Shown here in pieces: positions 20,446 to 29,908 of a DNA stretch of 64,000 nt. The stretch is from CAWCUU01 sp963798855. Its GTDB lineage: Bacteria > Gemmatimonadota > Gemmatimonadetes > Longimicrobiales > RSA9. A program made the translations under genes and the position numbers. The stretch's first letter is position 1, and each line of letters opens with the position of its first letter. Below the pieces are notes generated by a model. It had not been told where the DNA came from. It searched no databases and worked only from the letters and a program-made list of their open reading frames with translations. The stretch lies in contig CAWCUU010000001.1 of assembly GCA_963798855.1 (NCBI GenBank), positions 1,178,001 through 1,242,000 of the forward strand. The letters are read 5' to 3'.

Positions 20446-20726
20446 ACACGCTCGAACAGACGCTGCTGGAGCGGCGCCTCGTGGAGGAGCACGCGCGCGC
20501 GACCCGGGCGATGCACCGTGTCCGCGAGCCGCTGCGCACCGAGCTCGACCGCATCGCGCACGAGATCCGAGAGAGCCTCGCGATCTTCTACACCACCCCG
20601 GAGCGGTTCGGCGCGTGCGTCGACTGCAGCGACCCGATCGAGCCGGAGCGGCTCCGGATGATGCCGTGGGCGCACCGTTGCCTTTCCTGCGCCGTCGAGT
20701 GGGAGGAGATACCGGCCGACAACTGA
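20442..20726 (+). CDS. TraR/DksA-family zinc finger protein
   Basis: A 94-residue protein with a helical N-terminus and a C-terminal four-cysteine zinc finger, ACVDC ... RCLSC, flanked by DPIEPERLRMMPWA as in DksA/TraR proteins. Such proteins enter the RNA polymerase secondary channel or act as small zinc regulators. The acidic tip residues of DksA are not obvious, so direct ppGpp-type function is uncertain. Coupled to ppsA by ATGA. Confidence 0.85.
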   Translation: MNTLEQTLLERRLVEEHARATRAMHRVREPLRTELDRIAHEIRESLAIFYTTPERFGACVDCSDPIEPERLRMMPWAHRCLSCAVEWEEIPADN

Positions 20727-20741
20727 GCCGGTCGCGCGCTC

Positions 20742-20816
20742 AGAAGGCCAACCCGAAGGGCGCATGGCGATTGCGCGGGCGCGCGCGGCCGCACCCCAGT
20801 TCTACAACGGCCTTCC
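20742..20816. repeat. Deleted copy of the MITE-like element
   Basis: Starts GAAGGCC and ends GGCCTTC like the full copy at 21041-21221. It keeps the outer parts (GGGCGCATGGCGATTGCGC and GCGCGGCCGCACCCCAGT) but lacks the central ~100 bp. Lies just after the zinc finger gene. Confidence 0.6.
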
Positions 20817-20859
20817 AGGCCGACACGAGCGCTCGGCGCCGGCGGGGCAACCGTTGCCG

Positions 20860-21660
20860 CAGTCCTCTACTCTAGCTGGGGCTCCGGTCGGACACGATCA
20901 ACCGTTGGGCGAGGTGCGGGCGGTTCAGCCGACTGCACCGGGCCGTTCTGCTTCTGACACCCCTCCTGCCTCCGCGAGGGAAGGAGATGGCGGCGGTGCT
21001 GGCTTGCGGGCCGGGTGCCCTGGTCACTCATCGCAGCGGGCTAGAAGGCCGTTGAAGAACTGGAGCGAGCCGCAACCCACAGGGCGCATGGCGGTTGCGC
21101 GGGTGATCCTTCGTCTCTCGTCGTCACCAATGCGCAGGGCATCGCTTCCTCCTCGTTCCTCGGCTGACCCGCGCAGGCGCCTCGCGCGCGGCCGCACCCC
21201 AGTTCTACAACGGCCTTCTAGTACTTCGCGGCCTGCTCCCCGAAGCGGATTCCGCACCCGTGGACGTCATGGTGGGCGGCGGTCGCGACGCGCGCAGTCG
21301 ATCCGGAATCCGCCTCCATCGCACTCGCGACCTGCAGCCCGACGAGCGCATGGAAATCGACGGGATACGTGACCACGCTCTCGCGGACACTCGCAGATTT
21401 CGCCGCCGTCGCCGGATCGCGTGAGCTGGAACAGGCCATTGCTCGAGCGGAGAGGGAGCACCAGTTCCACCGTTCGAGCGTCGCGACCATGCTCGACCGG
21501 TACGCCGGGCGCAGGGGGATCGGCATGCTCCGGGCGGTCCTGGGCACCGGCGAGGGTCCCCGCCTCACCCGATCCGAGGCAGAGGCCAGCTTCCTCGACC
21601 TGCTGCGCAGCGCGCGGCTTCCCGTGCCGGAATCGAACGAGCGACCCCGGGCGCGAACCC
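20860..21660 (+). pseudogene. Disrupted AbiEi/DUF559-type gene
   Basis: Three pieces of one protein of the type IV antitoxin (AbiEi)/DUF559 family can be read. The N-terminal piece (20882-21040) reads LRSDTINRWARCGRFSRLHR ... AAVLACGPGALVTHRSG. The central piece resumes at 21222 as VLRGLLPEADSAPVDVMV, continues through IDGIRVTTLSRTLADFAAVA and YAGRRGIGMLRAVL, and ends LTRSEAEASFLDLLRSARLP. A mobile element (21041-21221) splits them; removing it with one CTAG copy restores the frame (HRSG-LV-LRGLLPE). The nuclease-like C-terminus is missing, replaced by the 13-bp tandem array. An extra G near 20878-20881 also breaks the first codons. Cannot be functional as it stands. No partner toxin gene is adjacent. 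Confidence 0.72.
21041..21221. mobile_element. MITE-like element with 23-bp terminal inverted repeats
   Basis: A non-coding 181-bp element whose ends (21041-21063 and 21199-21221) are inverted repeats matching at 22 of 23 positions, bounded by CTAG on both sides. Excising it with one CTAG rebuilds the interrupted AbiEi-type reading frame, which shows it is an insertion. CTAG may be a 4-bp target duplication, or TA a 2-bp one with ends GAAGGCC...GGCCTTC. No transposase inside, so it would depend on an enzyme elsewhere. Related copies: 20742-20816 (internally deleted) and 55836-55988 (diverged). Confidence 0.75.
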
Positions 21661-21828
21661 CAGGCGCGAACCCCAGGCGCGAACCCCAGGCGCGAACCCC
21701 AGGCGCGAACCCCAGGCGCGAACCCCAGGCGCGAACCCCAGGCGCGAACCCCAGGCGCGAACCCCAGGCGCGAACCCCAGGCGCGAACCCCAGGCGCGAA
21801 CCCCAGGCGTGAACCCCAGGCGCGAACC
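21651..21828. repeat. 13-bp tandem repeat array (about 13.5 copies)
   Basis: Unit AGGCGCGAACCCC, nearly perfect, with one C-to-T change in the penultimate copy. As 13 is not a multiple of three, it is open in all frames on both strands and creates spurious repetitive proteins. It begins where the AbiEi-type gene loses homology, so it sits at a deletion or expansion breakpoint. From 21829 to 22064 follows low-complexity C-rich DNA with no gene. Confidence 0.9.
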
Positions 21829-22064
21829 GTCCGAGAAATTCCACGATGTGCGAGCCGTAAGTCGATGGCTTGCAGTTATTTAGGATCTAGCACCGAAGGC
21901 AGTCGTCGCAGAACCCCGCGCCGGTCGGCCCGCCCTCGCCCTCGCCCCCGCCGCCGAATCGCGCCGATCGCCCCCCGCCCTCGCCGCCCGCCCCCGCCCC
22001 CGCGCCCGCTCCCCTCGCCCGCGCCCGCCCCCGCGCCCCCGCCCGCCCCCCCGCCCTCGCCCGC

Positions 22065-22144
22065 GCCCTCGCCCTGTGCAGCCCTCGCCCTGTGCAGCCC
22101 TCGCCCTGTGCAGCCCTCGCCCTGTGCAGCCCTCGCCCTGCGCA
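22065..22144. repeat. 16-bp tandem repeat (5 copies)
   Basis: Unit GCCCTCGCCCTGTGCA, five copies, the last with one change. Ends four bases before the stop codon of the minus-strand SDR gene, so it forms that gene's immediate 3' flank. Confidence 0.88.
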
Positions 22145-22148
22145 GCCC

Positions 22149-22904
22149 TCACCGCGCCAGGTATCCGCCGTCCACCGCGTACGTCGCGCCGGTCACGAAG
22201 GAGGCGCGGTTGGAGCTGAGGAAGAGCACGACCTCGGCGACCTCATCCGGCTCGCCGAGGCGGCCGAGGGGGTGGAGCCCGACGAGCATCTGGTGCGTCG
22301 CGGGGTCGGCCTCGAGTCCCGCGATCATGGGGGTGCGGATGAAGCCGGGCGCGACGGCATTGACGCGGATCCCACGGGCCCCGTACTCGATCGCGGCGTC
22401 TTCGGTGAGGCCGATGATGCCGTGCTTCGCCGACACGTACGCTGGGGCCGTCGCGAAGGCGACCTTGCCGAGGATGGAGCCGACGTTGACGATCGCGCCG
22501 CCGCCGGAGCGGAGCATAGCGGGGATCTCGTACTTCATGCAGTAGAACACGCCGGAGAGGTTCACCCCGAGCACGGCGCGCCAGCCCTCGAGCGAGTAGT
22601 CGGCGGTCGGGTTCTGCTCGCCGCCGATGCCGGCGTTGTTGCAGGCGATGTCCAGTCGGCCGAAGGCATCCAGGGTCGCGCGCACGAGTGACTCGCACTG
22701 CTCGGCGTGCGAGACGTCGGCGGGGACGAACACCGCCTCGCCCAATGCTTCGCGGATGAGCGCCACGGTCTGCTCGCCGCCGTCCCGGTCGACATCGGAG
22801 ACCGCCACCCGCGCTCCCCGCTCCGCGTACAGGCGCGCGACCGCGCGGCCGATGCCGGAAGCGGCTCCGGTCACGATCGCGACCCGATTCTCGAAGTCCC
22901 GCAT
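22149..22904 (-). CDS. SDR-family NAD(P)-dependent oxidoreductase
   Basis: A 251-residue classical short-chain dehydrogenase. Cofactor motif TGAASGIGRA near residue 12, SDVDRDGG after the second strand (Asp favours NAD), NNAG near 90, and the Ser-Tyr-Lys set in GSILGK ... YVSAKHG; the C-terminus YAVDGGYLAR is typical of glucose 1-dehydrogenase/3-oxoacyl-reductase-like members. Substrate cannot be told. It lies 3 bp after the NmrA-type gene on the same strand, so they are probably one transcript. Confidence 0.88.
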   Translation of the reverse strand: MRDFENRVAIVTGAASGIGRAVARLYAERGARVAVSDVDRDGGEQTVALIREALGEAVFVPADVSHAEQCESLVRATLDAFGRLDIACNNAGIGGEQNPTADYSLEGWRAVLGVNLSGVFYCMKYEIPAMLRSGGGAIVNVGSILGKVAFATAPAYVSAKHGIIGLTEDAAIEYGARGIRVNAVAPGFIRTPMIAGLEADPATHQMLVGLHPLGRLGEPDEVAEVVLFLSSNRASFVTGATYAVDGGYLAR

Positions 22905-22907
22905 CGT

Positions 22908-23786
22908 CTACGCCTCCACCTTCTCCCGCCACTCCTCGCGAAGGTACCTGTCGAAGGCGCTGAGCTCCGGGTAGATCCCTCTCAGTGCCGCGGGGTCGGC
23001 GTCGTAGCCGACGTCCTCGAACCAGCGCATCATCTCGTAGTACTCCTTTCCGGCCGCTTCGCGGTAGGCGTCCCAGGGGACCTGGTTGTATTCGACGGGC
23101 CGGCCGAGCACGCGTCCGAACGCGGCGGCGACGTCGCTCATCGAGCGCTCATCGCCCGCCAGATCGAGCTCGCGGCCGAGCCAGCCGTCCGGGTCGCCGA
23201 AGGCGAGGGCGACGAAGGCGCCAATGTCATCGGGGCGAATCTGCTGGAAGCTCCGATCCGGGCTGAGCGGCATCGGCAGCGCGCCTGCTCTGATGGACTC
23301 GGTGAAGGCCGGGTTCTCGAAGTTCGACATGAACCACACCGGCCGGAAGATCGTGTACGGCAGGTCGATCGAGCGGATGTGGCTCTCGATCCGCCACTTG
23401 CTCTCGAAGTGCGACAGTCCCGTCTCGCGGTCCGCGCTCCCCACGGAGCTGTAGATGAAGTGTTCGACACCGGCCGCGAGCGCGACATCCGCGAGGCGGA
23501 CGCCCTGCTCGACTTCGCGGTCGAAGCCCGCCTCCCAGAAGTTCTGCACGGAGAAGACCCCAGAGGCGCCGTCGATCGCCGCCTCGACCGTCGCTCGGTC
23601 GTCGAGGTCGCCCTTCACGACCTCCGCGCCCTGCTCCCCGAGCGCTCTCGCGGTAGGCTTCGCGGGGTCGCGCGTCAGGGCCCGCACCCGAAGCTCGCCA
23701 TCGCGAAGCAGGTGTCGGGCGACCGCGCCGCCCTGATGCCCCGTCGCGCCGGTCACGAGAATGAGCCGCTGCTCGTCGTTCGCCAT
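22908..23786 (-). CDS. NmrA-family NAD(P)-binding protein
   Basis: A 292-residue atypical SDR: ILVTGATGHQGGAVARHLL gives the GxxGxxG dinucleotide site, followed by TRDPAKP (Arg after strand 2 suggests NADPH), EVVKGDLDDRATVEAA, GVEHFIYSSVGSADRETG, and PYTIFRPVWFMSNFEN. The active-site YxxxK is not kept, so it may be a redox sensor or a quinone/nitroreductase-like enzyme rather than a dehydrogenase. Start ATG at 23786. Confidence 0.85.
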   Translation of the reverse strand: MANDEQRLILVTGATGHQGGAVARHLLRDGELRVRALTRDPAKPTARALGEQGAEVVKGDLDDRATVEAAIDGASGVFSVQNFWEAGFDREVEQGVRLADVALAAGVEHFIYSSVGSADRETGLSHFESKWRIESHIRSIDLPYTIFRPVWFMSNFENPAFTESIRAGALPMPLSPDRSFQQIRPDDIGAFVALAFGDPDGWLGRELDLAGDERSMSDVAAAFGRVLGRPVEYNQVPWDAYREAAGKEYYEMMRWFEDVGYDADPAALRGIYPELSAFDRYLREEWREKVEA

Positions 23787-23917
23787 GCCCTCACCTCCGT
23801 CTCGGAACTCGTCCGCGCTGATGCTTTCGCTCCATTGGTTTCAAGCACCAGACTGCAGGATCGGTTCCCCCGCGCCCGCGCTCGCCCCGCGCGCGCCCGC
23901 CCCGCGCTCGCCCGATT

Positions 23918-26612
23918 TCACTCCGCCCGCAGCGCCTCCATCGGATCGGTACGGGCGGCGCGGCGCGCGGGCAGGTAGCTGGCGATGACAGCCGTCGCCA
24001 GCACCGCGAGCGTCACGCCGGCGAACGTCGCCGGGTCCTTCGTCGTCACGCCGAAGACGAGGCCGGCGAGCAGGCGGGACGCGAGCAGCGCTCCGCCGAC
24101 ACCGAGAACGACGCCGATCGCGGCCAGGCGGACGCCCTCGCCGACGACCAGGCGCAGCACGTTGCCGTGCGTCGCGCCGAGCGCCATCCGGATGCCGACC
24201 TCGGGTCCGCGACTGGCCACCGCGTACGCGAGCACGCCCTGCACCCCGATCGAGCGCGAGTAGCAGCGCGACGGCGGCGAATAGCCCGAGCAGCGCGGCC
24301 GTGAAGCGGGGCCGGGCGATGGAGCTCGCGAGCGCATCGTCCAGCGTCTCGGCGCCGTACAGCGCGAGCTGCGGATCCGCGTCGTGCAGCCGCGCGCGGA
24401 TCGCCGGCAGCAGCGAGGACGGGTCGCCGCTCGTGCGGACCAGCAGCGTCGCGTTCGTCTGCGGCGCCTGCGCGTAGGCGCCGTAGGCGGCCGGCTCGGG
24501 CGGGCGGTCCACGCCCTGGAAGTGCTCGTCGCCAATGACGCCGACGATGCGCCACGTGGCGCTCCAGAACTGGATCTGCTGGCCGATCGGGTCGCGACCG
24601 CTGAAGTACCGCTCGGCCGCCGAGCGGTTGATCACGATCACGGCGGGTGCGTCGCCCACGTCGCCCGCCGCGAGGAAGCGGCCGCGCAACAGCGATCCGC
24701 CCACCGTCGTGAGGTAGCCGGGTGTGACGAAGCGGGTCCGGATCTCCGGGAAGTCCTGCGACTCGGCCTCGCGCCCGACGATCACGAAGGAGTTCGTGAA
24801 GCCGGGAGCGAGCGGGTACGGCGTTGCGAGCGCCGCGGACTCGACGGCCGGCAGCGACTGCACGCCGCGCAGGAACTCGCCGTGGACGCGCTGGATCTCA
24901 GGTGCCTGCGGCCACTTCGAGAAGTCGATCCGATACCGGGGCCGCGGGAGCTGATACTGCGCCTTCAGCACGTGCGCCGCGTGGAACCCCGGGTCCACCG
25001 CCTGCAGGTTCCAGAGGCTGCGCAGCAGCAGTCCCGCGCCGACGGCCAGCGCGACGGCGAGAGCGACCTCGGCTACGACGAGGCTCGAGCGCAGCCGGCG
25101 AGTCGGCGCCGCTTCCGAGGAGCCGCGCCCCGGCTGCGCCTTCAGCGTGTCCTGGATCTCAATGCGACGCGACTGCAGAGCGGGGAAGAGCGCGAAGACC
25201 AGCGCGACGAGCACGGACGCCGCGGCCGTGAACACCAGCGCCCGTCCGTTTACCGCGGCGAGCTCCAGCCGCGGGATGTCGGAGGGGGCGAGCGCGACGA
25301 GCGTGCGCAGCCCGACGAACGCCAGCGCGACGCCGGCCGCCGCGCCCAGCGCCGTCAGCACCAACCCCTCCACCAGGAACTGCCGCGCGATCCGCCGCGT
25401 CCCAGCGCCCAGCGCGCGCCTCACCGCGACCTCGCGCGCGCGTCCGGCGGTCCGTGCCAGCAGCAGGTTGCCGACGTTCGCGCACGTGACCAGCAGCACG
25501 AGTACCGCCGCGCCCAGTAGCAGCAGCAGCGGCGTACGGACCGCGCCGAACACCACGTCGGAGTAGGGCTCGATGTGGACGCCCCGCGCGTCGTTGTCGG
25601 CCCGGTACGTGCCCTCGAGGTCCGCCGCGATGCCGGCCATCTCCTCGCGCGCGCCCGCGACCGTCGCGCCGGGCGCGAGGCGGCCGATCGTCAGAAACGG
25701 ATGCGTGTTGCGCGGGAACGCCTGCGCCGTCGGCTCCACTCCCAGCCACACGTCCACGTGTCGGCCGGTGAACGGCGCGGAGTAGTCCGCGCGCGCATGC
25801 ACCTGCTGGATGCCCAGATCCGCCCTCGCCGGAACGATGCCGACCACCGACGTCGGCTGCTCATTGATCGTGATCGTCGAGCCGACCACCGCCGGGTCCG
25901 CGCCGAAGCGGCGCCGCCAGAAGTCCTCCGACAGCAGCGCTACCTGCGGACCCCCGAATGCCCCCTCGCCCGGCGCGAACAGACGCCCCGCCACAGGCTT
26001 CACGCCCAGCAGCTCGAGCAGGTTCGGCGTGACCCCTAGCGCCGCCACCCGCTCCGGCTCTGCGCCGGGCCCTGTCAGCGTCGACTCGTAGCCCGCCATC
26101 GCGCCGATCGCCGACAGCGTCCGCGATCTCTCGCGAAAGTCCGCGATGTCCGGCCACGACGCCGGCTCGTGGCTCGTGTCGCTGTTGCGGTCCGTCTCCC
26201 ACACCATCACCAGTCGATCCGGCGCACGGAACGGCGAGCGACCGAGCAGCACCGCGTCAACCGCGCTGAAGATCGCTGTGTTCGCCCCGATCCCGAGCGC
26301 CAGCGTCAGCACCGTCGCCACCGTGAACGCCGGCTGCTTCCTCATCATCCGCAGCGACAGCCGCAGATCCTGCCGTAGCTGGTCCAGCGCGCCGAGACCC
26401 CGCGCATCGCGCGCCTCCTCCTTGTAGCGCTCGACCGCCCCGAAGCGAAGCACCGCCTCCCGCTTCGCCTCCTCCTTCGACAGCCCCGCCCGCGCCGCCG
26501 CCTCCGCCTCCATCGCCAGATGAAAGTCGATCTCGTCCTCCAGCTCCCGCTCCACTTCCTCCCGCTTCACGAGCGCCCGCAGGCGCAGCAGCAACGCCCT
26601 CAGCCTGTCCAT
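23918..26612 (-). CDS. ADOP-type ABC transporter permease (FtsX/MacB-like), one frameshift
   Basis: An ~897-residue efflux-type permease with two FtsX cores, the layout of permeases abundant in Acidobacteria and Gemmatimonadota. N-terminal helices MDRLRALLLRLRALVKREEV, a first transmembrane helix at AFTVATVLTLALGIGANTAIF, periplasmic MacB domain, three helices around VLLVTCANVGNLLLARTAGRAREVAVRRALGA, then a second periplasmic domain and final helices. The frame breaks near 24254: ...AVALLLA continues one base out of phase as SIGVQGVLAYAVASRGPEVG and ends PARRAARTDPMEALRAE. One surplus base explains it. No ATPase gene is adjacent. Start ATG at 26612 follows GAGGAGCGAGATC; the PadR gene lies just upstream on the same strand. 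Confidence 0.85.
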
Positions 26613-26636
26613 GATCTCGCTCCTCGATCGAGCCGC

Positions 26637-26969
26637 TCAGCTCTCCGCCAGCACCAGCTCCACCCCCCGCGCGAAGCGCCGCCAGAGCGCCAGCTCCGTC
26701 TCCAGCTGGCGCCGCCCGGTGTTCGTCAGCCGGTAGTACTTGGCGCGCCGGTTGTTCTCCGATCGCCCCCACGACGACGCGATCCAGCCGCGGTGCTCCA
26801 ACCGGTGCAGCGCCGGGTACAGCGACCCCTGGTTCACCTGCAGCGCGTCCTTCGAAACCTGCTGGATCCGCTGCGATACGCCCCAGCCGTGCATCGGCTC
26901 GAGCGACAGCGCCTTCAGGATCAGCAGGTCGAGCGTGCCCTGCAGGACGTCGGCATTGTTCTGTGTCAC
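26637..26969 (-). CDS. PadR-family transcriptional regulator
   Basis: A 110-residue winged-helix regulator: VLQGTLDLLILKALSLEPMHGWGVSQRI, then VNQGSLYPALHRLEHRGWI and RRAKYYRLTNTGRRQLE. PadR genes commonly sit directly upstream of ADOP permeases and repress them or respond to their stress; the 24-bp spacing here supports that partnership. Divergent from the metalloprotease gene. Confidence 0.92.
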   Translation of the reverse strand: MTQNNADVLQGTLDLLILKALSLEPMHGWGVSQRIQQVSKDALQVNQGSLYPALHRLEHRGWIASSWGRSENNRRAKYYRLTNTGRRQLETELALWRRFARGVELVLAES

Positions 26970-27206
26970 GGTTCCTCGCGGGCTGGCGGTCGCGACTCCT
27001 AGACATTCGACAGGAAAAATGCGACCGCCTCTTGTAGAGTGTCAAGGGGAAGGCTCCCGACGTGCCCGGGGACCACGTCGAGCCGGCCATGCGCGCGGAG
27101 CGCGGCCGCGCCGGCCACTTGCCTCGCTCGGCATGTCCGGCCCATATTCGCGCCCGAACCGCGCCCGCCCGGGCGCGTGACGTTGCTTACCGCAGCCCCG
27201 AGACAA

Positions 27207-29729
27207 ATGGCAAAGTCGACCGCCGCCGTCGTGCTGGCCGCACTGCTGGCCACCGCGTGCACCCACGCATCTCCGAGCGCTCCATCGCCGCGCCCGGAGG
27301 GCCGCGCCGCCAACGGCGCGCCCGGCGACAGCACGGGCCGCGGCCGCGCACCGGCACACCCGAGGCCGTACTCGCAGGTAATCACGAGGGACGCGAAGAC
27401 GCAGCGCGGCATGTTCATCGTGCATCAGGTCGGCGACAAGCTCTTCTTCGAGATCCCACGCGCGGAGCTGAGCAGGGACATGCTGCTGGTCGGCCGCTTC
27501 GCGCGGGCGTCGGCGTTCGATCCGAACGACCGCACCGGCGGCTTCGGCAGCTACGCCGGCGACCAGTTCGGCGAGTCGACGCTGCGCTGGGACCGCGACG
27601 GGAATCGGATCATCCTGCGCTCGCCGTCGTTCGCGATCACGGCGGACACCGCGCTGCCGGTCTATACGGCGGTGCAGAACTCGAACTATCCGCCGATCGT
27701 CGCGGTGCTGAACGTGGAGGCGTGGGGACTGGACAGCGCGGCGGTCGTGGACGTGACGAGGCTGTATACCACGTCGGTCGACCAGTTCAAGGCGATCCGC
27801 GGCAACATCGACGAGAAGCGTTCCTACGTCGAGCGCACGAGCGCGTTCCCGGACAACGTCGAGGTCGAGGCGACGCAGACCGGGACGCCGCAACCGATCG
27901 GCAACGGCGGCGGGCGCGGCGGCCCGGGCGGCGGTGGCCGCGACATCCCGGCGCAGACGGTGCTCGCGCACTGGAGCCTCGTCCGGCTGCCGGACGATCC
28001 GATGATGCCGCGCCCGTTCGATGAGCGGGTCGGCTTCTTCTCCATCCGACAGGTGGACTTCGGCGCCGAGCAGCGCGCGGCGCAGCGCCAGTACATCACG
28101 CGCTACCGGCTGGAGTGCTCGGAGCAGCGGGTCGGCGAGCTGTGTGTGCCCAGGAAGCCGATCGTCTACTACGTGGATCCGGCGACGCCGGACCAGTGGA
28201 AGCCGTGGATCCGCAGGGCGATCGAGGACTGGCAGCCCGCGTTCGAGGCGGCCGGCTTCAAGGACGCGATCGTCGCGAAGGACCCGCCGGCGGACGACCC
28301 GACCTGGTCGCCCGAGGACATCCGTCACACGATGATCCGCTGGCTGCCCTCCACGGTCGAGAATGCGGTCGGCCCGCACGTCAGCGATCCGCGCACGGGC
28401 GAGATCCTGAACGGCTCGGTGCGCATGTTCCAGAACGTGCTGAACCTGCAGCGCGACTGGTACTTCACGCAGGCCGCGCAGCTCGATCCGCGCGCGCGAA
28501 GCTTCCCAATGCCCGACTCGCTCATGGGGCGGCTGCTGGAGTTCGTCGTCGCGCACGAGATCGGTCACACGATCGGACTGCAGCACGACCAGATCGGCAG
28601 CTCGATGTACCCGGCGGACAGCGTGCGCAGCCCGACGTGGGTGCATCGCATGGGGCACTCGCCGAGCATCATGGACTACTCGCGCTTCAACTACGTCGCG
28701 CAGCCCGACGACGACATCGCTCTCGAGGACATCGTCCCGCGCATCGGGCCGTACGACAGGTATGCGATCATGTGGGGGTACAAGCCGATCCCGGGCACGG
28801 ACTCGCCGCGCGAGCAGCTCCCGACGCTGGATCAGTGGGCGCGCATGCAGGACACGGTCCCCTGGTACCGCTTCTCCGCGAACAACGCGTTCGGCGCCAC
28901 CGGAACGCAGTCCGAGGCCGTCGGCGATGCGGATCCGATCCAGTCGACGGAGCTCGGCTTCCGCAACATCCGCCGCGTCCTCGACTACGTCCCGGGCGCG
29001 ACGATCCGGCCCAACGAGGACAACAGCGACCTGCAGGAGCTCTACGACCGCACCGTGGGGCAGTGGGCGACGGAGGCGAACCACGTCGCGACGCTCGTCG
29101 CCGGCGCGCGGGTCCAGTACAAGTCCGGCACCCAGCCGGGCGCCGTCTACACCCCGGTCCCGCGGCCTCGCCAGCAAGCGGCGGTCCGCTTCCTGAACGA
29201 GAATGTGTTCCGCACGCCGGCTTACCTGATCCGGCCGGAGATCGCGCGGCGCATCGAGCCGGACGCGATGATCTCGAGAATCAACCGGGCGCAGGGAAGG
29301 GTGCTGTCGACGCTGCTCAACGACGAGCGGCTGAACCGGCTGCTGGACACCGAGGCGCTCGACGGCTCGGGCGCCGAGAGCTATTCGCTGACGCAGCTGC
29401 TCGACGACGTCCGCCAGGGCGTGTGGAGCGAGATCTCCTCCGGCTCCGTCCGCATCGACCCGTACCGGCGCGGACTCCAGATGCAGTATCTGTCGCTGCT
29501 GGATTCGAAGCTGAACCCCGAGCCGCAGCCCGAATCACCCTCGCCCTTCGCCGCGTTCCGGCGCTCGGAGCCGCTCAGCGAGGAGGCGAAGGCACAGGTC
29601 CGTGGCGTGCTGATGGCGCTGCAGGCCGACATCCGGCGGGCCATCCCGCGCTCCGCGAACCGCGAGACGCGCTATCACCTGATGGGCGCCGACCACCGTA
29701 TCGAGAAGATCCTGAACCCCGAGGGGTAG
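27207..29729 (+). CDS. Zinc-dependent metalloprotease (DUF5117/DUF4953 type)
   Basis: A secreted or lipid-anchored 840-residue protein. The ATG at 27207 gives an N-terminal signal (AAVVLAALLATAC) with a lipobox-like cysteine, followed by a Pro/Ser/Gly-rich linker. Residues near 50-300 form the DUF5117-like domain including a Gly-rich loop; the catalytic part holds HEIGHTIGLQHD near residue 450, the extended zinc motif of metzincin-like peptidases, and a following methionine in HSPSIMDYSRFNYVAQ resembles a Met-turn. Substrates are unknown. An upstream in-frame GTG at 27039 is less likely because it hides the signal. Confidence 0.86.
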   Translation: MAKSTAAVVLAALLATACTHASPSAPSPRPEGRAANGAPGDSTGRGRAPAHPRPYSQVITRDAKTQRGMFIVHQVGDKLFFEIPRAELSRDMLLVGRFARASAFDPNDRTGGFGSYAGDQFGESTLRWDRDGNRIILRSPSFAITADTALPVYTAVQNSNYPPIVAVLNVEAWGLDSAAVVDVTRLYTTSVDQFKAIRGNIDEKRSYVERTSAFPDNVEVEATQTGTPQPIGNGGGRGGPGGGGRDIPAQTVLAHWSLVRLPDDPMMPRPFDERVGFFSIRQVDFGAEQRAAQRQYITRYRLECSEQRVGELCVPRKPIVYYVDPATPDQWKPWIRRAIEDWQPAFEAAGFKDAIVAKDPPADDPTWSPEDIRHTMIRWLPSTVENAVGPHVSDPRTGEILNGSVRMFQNVLNLQRDWYFTQAAQLDPRARSFPMPDSLMGRLLEFVVAHEIGHTIGLQHDQIGSSMYPADSVRSPTWVHRMGHSPSIMDYSRFNYVAQPDDDIALEDIVPRIGPYDRYAIMWGYKPIPGTDSPREQLPTLDQWARMQDTVPWYRFSANNAFGATGTQSEAVGDADPIQSTELGFRNIRRVLDYVPGATIRPNEDNSDLQELYDRTVGQWATEANHVATLVAGARVQYKSGTQPGAVYTPVPRPRQQAAVRFLNENVFRTPAYLIRPEIARRIEPDAMISRINRAQGRVLSTLLNDERLNRLLDTEALDGSGAESYSLTQLLDDVRQGVWSEISSGSVRIDPYRRGLQMQYLSLLDSKLNPEPQPESPSPFAAFRRSEPLSEEAKAQVRGVLMALQADIRRAIPRSANRETRYHLMGADHRIEKILNPEG

Positions 29730-29730
29730 G

Positions 29731-29905
29731 CGTTAACGGCAGGCGCTAACTGCAGGCGCTAACTGCAGGCGCCGACTGAAGGCGCCGACCGCAGGCGTTT
29801 ACTGCAGGCGTTAGGACGGCAGGCGTTCTAGCAGCGCCTGCTTCTCGCGCCTTCTTTCAGCGCCTGGTTTTAGCGCCTGGTTTTAGCGCCTTATTATAGC
29901 GCCTG
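29731..29905. terminator. Two opposed 13-bp repeat arrays forming a large hairpin between convergent genes
   Basis: The left part has eight AGGCG units spaced about 13-15 bp (AGGCGCTAACTGC is the best kept); the right part has six CGCCT units with 13-bp period (CGCCTGGTTTTAG twice). The two halves are reverse-complementary in their cores, so the transcript from either side can fold into a branched hairpin. It lies between the stop of the metalloprotease (29729) and the stop of the Lrp gene (29909), the place expected for a bidirectional terminator. The T-rich tails fit this on the plus strand. Confidence 0.55.
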
Positions 29906-29908
29906 CCT

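Noticed and set aside
21651..21828. CRISPR array
   Set aside because: Units are directly adjacent 13-mers without spacers and no cas gene is present; the same holds for the 12-, 16- and 18-bp arrays.
21845..22140. Pro/Arg-rich coding frames in the C-rich stretch
   Set aside because: Pure low-complexity sequence; codon pattern and absence of start signals argue against a gene.
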